From Treponema sp. (GTDB taxonomy: Bacteria; Spirochaetota; Spirochaetia; Treponematales; Treponemataceae), in the NCBI GenBank assembly GCA_016292805.1, contig JAEDFM010000026.1:1-34940 (forward strand): a stretch of 34,940 nt of DNA. Reading direction: 5' to 3'. The position numbers and the translations under genes are program-made. The notes under the pieces are model-generated. The model saw nothing but the letters and a program-made list of their open reading frames with translations, ran no database searches and was not told the DNA's origin. Of the stretch, positions 14,297 through 21,690 are shown one piece after another; the stretch's first letter is position 1; each line of letters opens with the position of its first letter.

Positions 14297-17200
14297 TTAC
14301 TTCTTCTTTGCCGGTGCTTTTTTAGATACCGGTTTTTTAGCTGCTGTTTTTTTAGGAACTGCCTTTTTTGAAACAGTTTTTTTTGCAGTAGTTTTCTTTA
14401 CAGCAGTTTTTTTTGCAGTAGTTTTCTTTACAGGTTCTTCAAAAGCCTTAAGTAAAAGCTGGCATTTATAAACTGACTTAAGCTTAGCCCTACAGATTTT
14501 TTTGTATAAACCAAATACTGCAGGTAACTTAGCAGCTGTAGCATTCAAAGCCATAATCATAAAGATTATGTTTAAGTTCTCTTCTATAATTTCCTTGTTA
14601 AACCACTTAATGTTATCAAAGGTATTTGCACCGCTTAATGCCCGTTCAAACTTGCTGTCTACCAAAAGGCTCACAATTTTATATGCTGCTTTCTTTTCAT
14701 CTTTTGTGGTTTTTGGAAGAGCCGATGCTCCTGTATAACCTTCCAGCAAAGTAACTTTTCGCATAAAATCCTTAAGATTTTTCTTTGCAAACTGATTATA
14801 TTTGCGTCCAAGATTCCATTTATCGGCAAGACCATTGTCTGCATATTCAGCAGAAATTGCCCATCCCTGTAATGCAAAACCTAGAGTAGGTTTTGACTGA
14901 ATCATAAGCTTTGCAAAGGCTTCTGCAGTTGTTGCTTTTGCCAAAGCCTTCTGTAAATCTGCTGGAACCTTTGGTTCTTTTGCATTATGAATTGCAGCCA
15001 GCTTCTTTACGCGGGTCTTAAACAAAGCGTACTGTTTTTCTGGTGAAGCAGGCTTTTTAATACCGGCATCCATTCTGCTGAATCGTTCTGCAGTTTTGTA
15101 GAATTTAAGGGCACTGTCCTGGGCATCCTTTAAGATGGTGTTTATTTTTTTAATATCAACCTTATGGATTGCTACGTCGCCGTTTGCTCCTCGCGATGAC
15201 AGTGTGGAATGGATTGCTTCATCCTTTGCACTTGCCAATGCAGCGCCTTCAGCTACCTTTTTGCCTTTTCCTTTGCCACCAGCTTTCTTTCCATCAGAAC
15301 TTTCACCCTTACAATCCTCTGATGACTGACGACTAATGACTGATGACTTCTTTTCCCCACCAAATTCTTCCACTAATGGAAGCAATGCTTTTTCTGCAAA
15401 TACTTCCAGATCTTTATACAAATCTTTGTAAATCAATTCCTGGAATGCTGTTTCAATATCATCGCAGCCGGCACCATTTAAAAATTCACAGAGAATCTTA
15501 TAACGGTGATCTGCTGTATCTGTAACCTGCTGAACATTCAAGAATACCTGGTATTCAAAACCGTTGAGCATAACGAACAAACCTTTTTCACAGATTTCTG
15601 AAGATTTGCGGATGAACCACTGGCGGCTTCTGTGTTCCTGAAAAATACAGTATTTATCGTCTTCGGCTGTAAGATTAAGACCTTCTGCAATAGAGCGGTT
15701 TTTCATTTTAACTTCATCACCATTGCCTGTTTTTACAGCATAAGGGTCAGAAAATTTAATCCATCCGTGAGCCTGTTCGTATTTATTGTTATAGAAAACA
15801 ACGGCTCGTTCGTTTCCGGCACCGTTAGAATATGCAAATACATTTTCGTTTACAGCACCATCCTGCCATAAGTCGTAGAATAAAAAGTTTTCTACACCAC
15901 TGAACAGATATCTTTTTTTCATAAGAGGGAAAATATCATGCCAGTGACGTTCTACCAGATAATCCCGTGGCTTTTCATCCTTGTAGGCTTTTGTATATTC
16001 CATTCCGTATTTTTCTGTGTAGCCTTCAATCTGACCGTGGCCAAACATTGGAAGGCCAGGCATAGTAATCATAAGAGTACAGCAGCCAAAATATTTATCA
16101 CCATCACCAAACTGAGCAATTGCAGTCTCTTCATCCGGATTGTTCATAAAGTTTACATAACGTTTAAGAACCTGCGGGTCAAAGGTGATTGTATTTTTTA
16201 CAGTCTCTCTGTATTTCTGGTTTTCTTCTTTTTTTAGCATGTTCATAAAAGCAGAATTGTAGACACGATGCATACCAAGAGTACGAACAAAGTAACCTTC
16301 CATCATCCAGAAGGCTTCTGCTAAAAGCAATGTATCTGGACATTCTTTTGCAACACGGTCTACAACTTCGCGCCAGAATTCGTTTGGAATTGCATCGTTA
16401 AACTGCTGGGTGCTTAAGCCGGTTTCGGAACGGGTTGCAATATCTCCTCCGTGTCCTGGCTCTGGATACCACAAACGGCGGATAGATTTTTTTGCAAGAA
16501 CCATAGCGGCATCAAAACGGATGATAGGGAAGTTCCGTGCTACATGTAAGATTTCCTGCATTACTGCTTCTCTGGCTTCTGGATTCAAGAAGTCAATCTG
16601 AGCTGTATCGTTCCAAGGTAAACCTGTTCCGTCATTTCCGTGGTAAATATAGCGGGTGTCACCAGTCTGATTATCTACCCGCTTAAATACAACTGAACAG
16701 TCATCCTTTGAGTAATAGTGGTCTTCAAGATAAAGTGAGATTCTTCCGTCCTGGGAAAGGTTTTCTCCGTTGTAAGTGTACTGTGGGTAAGGATTGTCTC
16801 TGCGCTGAATAAAGCGGTCAGGATGATTGATAACCCAGTCGCCGTCCATACCAGTGTGGTTTGGTACCATGTCTGAAGCAAGACGGATTCCTCGCTGCCA
16901 CAAACGGCTACGGAGATTTGCAAGTGCATCCCAGCCACCAATGTTCTGGGCAATATTGTAATCGTAAAGGGAATATGCCGAAGCCGCTGCTTCTGGGTTT
17001 CCACAAATCTGTTTAATTCTGCGGGAAGCTTTAGATCGTTCCCATAAACCAATAAGCCAGAGTCCTGTAAAGCCTTCATCTCTAAGACGGTCTAATTCTG
17101 CATCAGGAATCTGGTCTAAGCGGGTAATAGGGTAGCCGTACTGCTTTGTAAGCTGATCCAGCCATACCAGGACAGTCTTTGCCATAAGAATTACATTAGG

Positions 17201-18091
17201 CATCCATTCTTTATCTTCGCTGAACCGTTCATATTCGTTCATTAAATTTTCAAAGGAATATGGATCCATTTCTGGTAAGTCGCCGCCACCAAAACCGTGC
17301 CAGGCTGCTTTTTCTTCTTCGGAGATTGTATCCATTCCCTGTAAAATTCTTTTGAGCCATTCGCCAAGAACTGTGTTCCAGTATTTCTGAATATATTCCA
17401 GCTGTCCTTTAAGACTGTCCGGTGCAAAAAGCTGAGGTTCTCTAAGCAGATTGATTAAATCGTGATCGAATGGACCATAGTTAGGTTGGGTTTTTGCAAA
17501 TTTCTGTATAGAAGCCCATGTTTTTGAGTAAAGCTTATTTTTTGCAAGAACAGTATCGTCAAATAAAAGTTTAAAAGGATTAAAAGCAGGATTTTCGTTT
17601 GCAATATGAAGAAGAAGCATTTCTTCAAGAGTCTGTTCCCGATTTGAGCGAGGTTTGTTTGTTCCTGCATCAATAGATGTTCTGTTTAAATATTCTTCTG
17701 CAGTAGTTTTTTCTTTATAAACTTCAACAGGAGGAAATTCCTTTATGAAGTCTAAAAGTAATGTATCAATTTCAGCTGGCTTAAACTGTTTATTCAAATC
17801 TTCCAGCATATCTTTCATAAAATCAGGAGCCTTCTGGCGGCGGTATATTAAACAAACATAGTGGAATATTTCATCAATCAATCCCATTGCATTCAGCTGG
17901 CCGGCAGAAACCTTTTTATTTTCGTCTTTTGTTACAGCTTCTATATAGTTGTTGAACAGCAGCTGAAAATCCCGAACATTTTTCATGTTTGCAAAAATGA
18001 CATTTCCACTGGAAGCAAAAAGACCTTCATTAAAGCTGCATAAATCACGCACTTTGCGAGAAATGTGGAATTCATTGTAGGAAATATTCAT
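14297..18091 (-). CDS. Large GH13 alpha-amylase-family enzyme with Lys/Ala tail
   Basis: About 1264 residues, far longer than usual GH13 enzymes. Residues 1-300 are a helical N-terminal region of unknown role. The (beta/alpha)8 catalytic domain follows: region I DMVPNHTG (D407), region II PIIRFDAA (nucleophile D527), region III LLLAEAFW (acid/base E592), and region IV NNPDEE (D653), where the usual His before Asp is Pro. Then comes a beta domain, a low-complexity linker (916-976) made from repeat DNA, another helical domain, and a tail (1221-1264) of KKTTAKK and PAKKK units. No signal peptide, so cytoplasmic alpha-glucan processing is likely; exact activity unknown. The start at 18091 was chosen because upstream ATGs (18106, 18127) lie in a hairpin element; no site is strong. 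Downstream of malQ by 70 nt. Confidence 0.85.
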   Translation of the reverse strand: MNISYNEFHISRKVRDLCSFNEGLFASSGNVIFANMKNVRDFQLLFNNYIEAVTKDENKKVSAGQLNAMGLIDEIFHYVCLIYRRQKAPDFMKDMLEDLNKQFKPAEIDTLLLDFIKEFPPVEVYKEKTTAEEYLNRTSIDAGTNKPRSNREQTLEEMLLLHIANENPAFNPFKLLFDDTVLAKNKLYSKTWASIQKFAKTQPNYGPFDHDLINLLREPQLFAPDSLKGQLEYIQKYWNTVLGEWLKRILQGMDTISEEEKAAWHGFGGGDLPEMDPYSFENLMNEYERFSEDKEWMPNVILMAKTVLVWLDQLTKQYGYPITRLDQIPDAELDRLRDEGFTGLWLIGLWERSKASRRIKQICGNPEAAASAYSLYDYNIAQNIGGWDALANLRSRLWQRGIRLASDMVPNHTGMDGDWVINHPDRFIQRRDNPYPQYTYNGENLSQDGRISLYLEDHYYSKDDCSVVFKRVDNQTGDTRYIYHGNDGTGLPWNDTAQIDFLNPEAREAVMQEILHVARNFPIIRFDAAMVLAKKSIRRLWYPEPGHGGDIATRSETGLSTQQFNDAIPNEFWREVVDRVAKECPDTLLLAEAFWMMEGYFVRTLGMHRVYNSAFMNMLKKEENQKYRETVKNTITFDPQVLKRYVNFMNNPDEETAIAQFGDGDKYFGCCTLMITMPGLPMFGHGQIEGYTEKYGMEYTKAYKDEKPRDYLVERHWHDIFPLMKKRYLFSGVENFLFYDLWQDGAVNENVFAYSNGAGNERAVVFYNNKYEQAHGWIKFSDPYAVKTGNGDEVKMKNRSIAEGLNLTAEDDKYCIFQEHRSRQWFIRKSSEICEKGLFVMLNGFEYQVFLNVQQVTDTADHRYKILCEFLNGAGCDDIETAFQELIYKDLYKDLEVFAEKALLPLVEEFGGEKKSSVISRQSSEDCKGESSDGKKAGGKGKGKKVAEGAALASAKDEAIHSTLSSRGANGDVAIHKVDIKKINTILKDAQDSALKFYKTAERFSRMDAGIKKPASPEKQYALFKTRVKKLAAIHNAKEPKVPADLQKALAKATTAEAFAKLMIQSKPTLGFALQGWAISAEYADNGLADKWNLGRKYNQFAKKNLKDFMRKVTLLEGYTGASALPKTTKDEKKAAYKIVSLLVDSKFERALSGANTFDNIKWFNKEIIEENLNIIFMIMALNATAAKLPAVFGLYKKICRAKLKSVYKCQLLLKAFEEPVKKTTAKKTAVKKTTAKKTVSKKAVPKKTAAKKPVSKKAPAKKK
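14374..14433 (-). repeat. Perfect 30-bp tandem duplication in the GH13 tail
   Basis: Positions 14374-14403 and 14404-14433 are identical. They encode repeated KKTTAKKTAV-type residues, and neighbouring diverged units extend the Lys/Ala/Thr tail to the stop codon. Such repeats can grow or shrink by slippage. Confidence 0.9.
15166..15240 (-). repeat. In-frame palindromic repeat element within the GH13 gene
   Basis: Positions 15166-15200, read on the minus strand, give GTCATCGCGAGGAGC through to GTAGCAATCC, an element of the same family as 27987-28017. A decayed second copy (GGATTGCTTC to CCAATG, 15211-15240) adjoins it. Together they encode the linker HSTLSSRGANGDVAIHK and the residues before it, without breaking the frame. 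Confidence 0.65.
15318..15358 (-). repeat. TGATGACTGA-type repeat in the GH13 linker
   Basis: On the plus strand CTCTGATGACTGACGACT, a further TGATGACT, then TTTTCCCC. A close relative lies inside malQ (18457-18494) and parts recur in the gap between the two genes. It encodes the Ser-rich SSVISRQSSED part of the linker. Confidence 0.6.
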
Positions 18092-18110
18092 ATTACTTTT
18101 CGTCATCAGC

Positions 18111-18151
18111 TTACAGTTTTCAGTCATCAGTTTAATGCTTGAAAACTGTAA
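18111..18151. repeat. 12-bp perfect inverted repeat between malQ and the GH13 gene
   Basis: TTACAGTTTTCA (18111-18122) pairs with TGAAAACTGTAA (18140-18151) around a 17-nt loop, with GTCATCAG present twice nearby (18102-18109 and 18123-18130). There is no T run in either direction, so it looks more like a repeat element or a processing site than a terminator. It is the reason for placing the GH13 start downstream of it. Confidence 0.6.
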
Positions 18152-18161
18152 CCAAAGACTT

Positions 18162-20183
18162 TTACCTCTCTGTAATTTTTTTTATTTTATTTATCAAATC
18201 AGAATCTTCATTCAAAGCTTCAACAGAACATGGAATTCTATATGTCCAGTTGAATTGATTTACAGATCCCGGAACATTAATTCTTTCATCATCTGCATTT
18301 TCCAGCCAGTATTTTTTATTCATATATAAATAATCCTGGAGTGGATTTACATACCACATACTGGCACTTTTAGCCCCAGCTGCCAGTATCTTTTCAGCAA
18401 CTTCTGGAGTAAATGCATCGCTTTCTTCATCTATCAATTCTCGTACAGACAATTTTTCTGATGACTGATGACTGCTATCTGACGACTTTTCCCCATCCCA
18501 CCAGCTTCTGATAGTAGTGGAATCGTGAACTGAAGTTGTTGTTACGGAAAGAGGAGTGTAGTCTTCAAATGGAATATAAGGTTGACCTTCCTTTTCCCAT
18601 TTACGGCACCATCTTACAACCCGCAGCCCCAGAATATTATGCTGAGCCATAGTTTTTGGAACACATTCAATTCCAACGCCTAAGTCTTCGCCACAAGGAA
18701 TCATCTTTATATCTGAAGTAATGGCTGTAAATATTTCATTAGCCTGTTTTTTCCAGAGCTTTTCATTTTTCTTGTTTACGGCTTCAAACAATTTAAGGAG
18801 TTCTGATTTTTCAGTTTCGTTCAAGGTTCCCCAGGAAGTAGACTGGCCGTAAGTCCACAATGGAATGTATTTGTTTTTTGCAACTTCAAGTAAGGTTCTG
18901 TTAGACCAGTATTCCACAAGCTTCTGTTTAATACGGAAAGCTCCATCCTGATTGCAAAGTTCACCAAAACTTGTATCCCAAATCTGCTGGCTGCCTTTTA
19001 CGCTGTTCTTAAAAAGCCAAAGCTCTTCGTTTCCAATTCGTTCACAAAGAATTTCAAGAATTTTATGGGCAATTTCGTGGTTCCAGGTAATTTCTTCTAC
19101 AACACCTGTAGGAATATGGGGCTTACTCAGCCAGCGGATTCTATCGTCATCAAAACCTAATTCATATAAATCATCTTTTTTAAAGCAGGCATAAGGTTCT
19201 GTGTGACCATTTAAAGCATTGCAATCTGTGGCAGGAATAGCCCAGATGCGGAAAAAGCCAAGAATATGATCCAGACGATAAGCATCGTAATATTTTGATG
19301 CAGTTTTAAGGCGGTCCTTCCACCATACATAATCTGCATCCTTTAAGTTTTTCCAGTTATAAGTAGGAAAGCCCCAATTCTGACCTGTTGGATTTTCTCC
19401 GTCTGCAGGTGAACCGGCTTTTAGATTCTGGTTAAAGAATTCAGGGAAAGCCCAGATATCACAGGAATCTTCATTCATAAGAATTGGCATATCACCTTTT
19501 AATAAAATGCCTTCTGCGTGAACTGCATCAACTGCCTGAGTAAACTGCTGGTCTGCAATAAACTGGGTCCAGGCATAGAATAAATGTTCCTTTTTAAAAG
19601 CTTTTTTGTCCCAAAGCTTTGCAATTTCTTCTGCAGTTTTGTGCTGGTCTTCTACAAGCCAGCTTTTCCAGCTAGCCTGCATATATTTCCATTTTAAGTT
19701 TTTGTATACTGCGTAGGTTTTAATCCATGAATTCTTTTTTATCCATTTTGCAAGCTCTTCAACAGGTTCTCCAGTGGTTCCTGTAGGAGTCTGTTCGTAT
19801 AACATCTGCAGTAAAGTAATTTTTTTATTAAGAATATTGTCGTAGTCGTAACGCAATGAATATTTGTGATTGCTTACAAAGGAATCGTACTGTTTTTTGA
19901 ATTTTGCATCCTTTGCATAAAGCTGGTCAAAGCCTGGAACCTGAGAAATTCTAATATAAATAGGATGAAGGGCAAATGCAGAAAGTCCTGAATAAGGAGA
20001 GCTTTGAGTACCCGTGTCGTTAATTGGCAGCAACTGAATAAGCTTTAAGCCAGACTGTTTACAGAATTGTGCAAAAGGAACTAAATCTGCAAATTCACCG
20101 ATTATAGGGTTTTCTTTTGTGTACAGTGCTCCTAATGGAACAACAACACCAGTTATTTTTTTCTCAGTAGATAATTTTGGCAT
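18162..20183 (-). CDS. malQ: 4-alpha-glucanotransferase (amylomaltase, GH77)
   Basis: A 673-residue disproportionating enzyme that transfers 4-alpha-glucan segments between maltodextrins and releases glucose. GH77 landmarks: PINDTGTQSSPYSGLSAFALHP (53-74), nucleophile D305 in YRLDHILGF, acid/base E499 in IPCGEDLG, and D554 in SVHDSTTIRSWW. A Ser-rich insertion at about 564-580 (SSDSSHQSSEK) just after the last motif is encoded by a TGATGACT repeat and is unusual for the family. No Shine-Dalgarno; an extended -10 (TGT-TATAAT, plus-strand 20190-20195) ends 6 nt before ATG, suggesting an own leaderless transcript in addition to readthrough from the gene 7 nt upstream. Works with the GH13 enzyme that follows. 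Confidence 0.96.
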   Translation of the reverse strand: MPKLSTEKKITGVVVPLGALYTKENPIIGEFADLVPFAQFCKQSGLKLIQLLPINDTGTQSSPYSGLSAFALHPIYIRISQVPGFDQLYAKDAKFKKQYDSFVSNHKYSLRYDYDNILNKKITLLQMLYEQTPTGTTGEPVEELAKWIKKNSWIKTYAVYKNLKWKYMQASWKSWLVEDQHKTAEEIAKLWDKKAFKKEHLFYAWTQFIADQQFTQAVDAVHAEGILLKGDMPILMNEDSCDIWAFPEFFNQNLKAGSPADGENPTGQNWGFPTYNWKNLKDADYVWWKDRLKTASKYYDAYRLDHILGFFRIWAIPATDCNALNGHTEPYACFKKDDLYELGFDDDRIRWLSKPHIPTGVVEEITWNHEIAHKILEILCERIGNEELWLFKNSVKGSQQIWDTSFGELCNQDGAFRIKQKLVEYWSNRTLLEVAKNKYIPLWTYGQSTSWGTLNETEKSELLKLFEAVNKKNEKLWKKQANEIFTAITSDIKMIPCGEDLGVGIECVPKTMAQHNILGLRVVRWCRKWEKEGQPYIPFEDYTPLSVTTTSVHDSTTIRSWWDGEKSSDSSHQSSEKLSVRELIDEESDAFTPEVAEKILAAGAKSASMWYVNPLQDYLYMNKKYWLENADDERINVPGSVNQFNWTYRIPCSVEALNEDSDLINKIKKITER
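18457..18494 (-). repeat. TGATGACTGATGACT repeat inside malQ
   Basis: On the plus strand TCTGATGACTGATGACTG, then TGACGACTTTTCCCC. It matches the GH13 linker repeat at 15318-15358, including the TTTTCCCC edge, and is in frame as a Ser-rich loop. Confidence 0.6.
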
Positions 20184-20190
20184 GCTAATA

Positions 20191-21216
20191 TTATAACATG
20201 TAATGCCAAAGTGGTGTTGCTAATTTATTGCTAAATGGTTGTTTTTTTTGGAAATCAGGAAGCCAGCTGGTGTCGTCGGTAAGCTCCTGGTAATATAAAT
20301 ATTCAAAATCAAAGGCTTCAAGTAAATCCTGAATATCTGTAAATTCCTGTTCATTTACCAGTCTGTTTTCTATGGAAGCCAATGCTTTTTTGCGGAATTC
20401 CAGTTTTTCAGAATCTTCATCAAAAGGAACTGGTGTGTACTGATTCATAAGAGAAAGAATTGCCTTTCCATCTGCGTTTTCTTTAAGCCACTGTAAAACC
20501 TGTGCTGTTTCTTCAAATTTTCCAGGCAAAAAAAGATGACGGATTATAACGCCCTGCATCATTTTATCTCTTGGTTCACCAGGTTCAGCCCATTCTACAG
20601 GTTTTGCATCTTCAGGCTCTTCAATTTCTTCTATATTAATAGGATTATTGTCTATCATCCATTTTATTGCTTTTGCAGCAACCAGAGGATAGTCCGGGGC
20701 TGCAAACAGAGAATTGGAAAGCCCAGAGTTCAGAGTTTTTAAATCTGGAAGCCAGATTGTAACCAGCCCTTTTAAAAGTTCCAGCATTTCTACAGATTCA
20801 TAAGCAGAGGAATTCCAACAGAAAGGAATTGTAACACCAGCTGCTTTAGCTGCTTTAATACCTTCGGCAATTTTTGGAATCTGATGACTGCCTGTAACCA
20901 GATTTATGTTTTCGGCGCCGGCATTCTGAAGCTTTAAACAGATTTCCGCAAATTCCTGTACAGAAACCTGACGCCCCATACCATTCTGACTGATCTGATA
21001 ATTCTGACAGAAGGCACAGCGAAGTGTACAGCCTGTAAAAAAAATAGTTCCGCTGCCGCCAAAAACAGTTATCAGGGGCTCTTCCCCAAAATGAAGTCCT
21101 GCAAAAGCAATGCGCATTTCTCCAGGTTCACGGCAGAACCCAAGCTGGCCATTTTTTCGGTCAGCTCCGCATTTACGAGGACATTGTTCACATTTTGAGT
21201 AGAAATCCTGAATCAT
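20191..21216 (-). CDS. Radical SAM protein, PflX-like (COG1313 type)
   Basis: A 341-residue radical SAM enzyme of unknown substrate. The 4Fe-4S cluster motif is GCTLRCAFCQNYQIS (C63, C67, C70). Before it lies an N-terminal Cys set (C9, C12, C16, C28) in CEQCPRKCGADR and GFCRE, and then LHFGEEPLITVFGGSGTIFF, as typical of the PflX or uncharacterised Fe-S family related to pyruvate-formate-lyase activating enzymes. An acidic insertion (EEIEEPEDAKPVEWAEPGEP, about 196-215) is unusual. It begins 3 nt after the preceding gene and ends 7 nt before malQ, so it is operonic. No pyruvate formate lyase gene is in the window, so its partner is unknown. Confidence 0.85.
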   Translation of the reverse strand: MIQDFYSKCEQCPRKCGADRKNGQLGFCREPGEMRIAFAGLHFGEEPLITVFGGSGTIFFTGCTLRCAFCQNYQISQNGMGRQVSVQEFAEICLKLQNAGAENINLVTGSHQIPKIAEGIKAAKAAGVTIPFCWNSSAYESVEMLELLKGLVTIWLPDLKTLNSGLSNSLFAAPDYPLVAAKAIKWMIDNNPINIEEIEEPEDAKPVEWAEPGEPRDKMMQGVIIRHLFLPGKFEETAQVLQWLKENADGKAILSLMNQYTPVPFDEDSEKLEFRKKALASIENRLVNEQEFTDIQDLLEAFDFEYLYYQELTDDTSWLPDFQKKQPFSNKLATPLWHYML

Positions 21217-21219
21217 TTA

Positions 21220-21624
21220 TTAATATGCACCTTTAGATACAAGAATCATCATAAGGTCCTGTAAAAGACCTTCAGGTAAATCTTCAGCTTCATAACCAAC
21301 TAATTCGCTTAATTCCTGCCAGTCGTTCTGAGTCAGTAATTCTTCCATTTCGTCACTGTTATCTAAAAAGGCAAGAATTGCAGCCAGTTTATCAATGTGG
21401 TCAGCAGTTGGTTCTTCTGCAAAATTTTCGCTTTTAAAAACATATTCATTTTCCCAGTAAGAAAAAATCGAATCTGTTAACGAAGCAGGGCAGCTTGTTG
21501 CTCGTCCAAAAAGATTACATAAATCACCCTGAATTTTATTGTAATCACATACGCCGCTATTATTCTGGCGTTCATGTTTCTTTAATCGTTCAACATCACT
21601 TAAAAATTTTCTTATATCAGTCAT
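21220..21624 (-). CDS. Small acidic hypothetical protein
   Basis: 134 residues, not recognised. It is acidic, mostly helical by composition, with a Leu-rich second half (DELxELL-type heptads from about 75 on) and no signal peptide or membrane segment. The start at 21624 was chosen because the promoter TTGCAA (21655-21660), 17 bp, TATAAT (21632-21637) ends 7 nt before this ATG; the TTG further upstream lies in the -35 box. It has no Shine-Dalgarno, so a leaderless mRNA is likely. First gene of the radical SAM, malQ and GH13 cluster. Confidence 0.7.
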   Translation of the reverse strand: MTDIRKFLSDVERLKKHERQNNSGVCDYNKIQGDLCNLFGRATSCPASLTDSIFSYWENEYVFKSENFAEEPTADHIDKLAAILAFLDNSDEMEELLTQNDWQELSELVGYEAEDLPEGLLQDLMMILVSKGAY

Positions 21625-21631
21625 GGCAAAA

Positions 21632-21683
21632 ATTATAGATTTCAAAGCCTTTTCTTGCAATAACTACCGTTATAAATTATCAT
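21632..21683. promoter_or_regulatory. Divergent promoters sharing a palindromic -35
   Basis: TTGCAA (21655-21660) is its own reverse complement. Exactly 17 bp to the left is TATAAT (minus strand, 21632-21637) and exactly 17 bp to the right is TATCAT (21678-21683). Each -10 ends 7 nt before an ATG (21624 and 21691). Both genes lack a Shine-Dalgarno. Confidence 0.6.
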
Positions 21684-21690
21684 TAATATT

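Noticed and set aside
14289..14471. Plus-strand frame rich in Phe, Val and Ala opposite the GH13 tail
   Set aside because: It is the antisense of the AAG/AAA- and GCT-rich Lys/Ala repeats and has no ribosome binding site.
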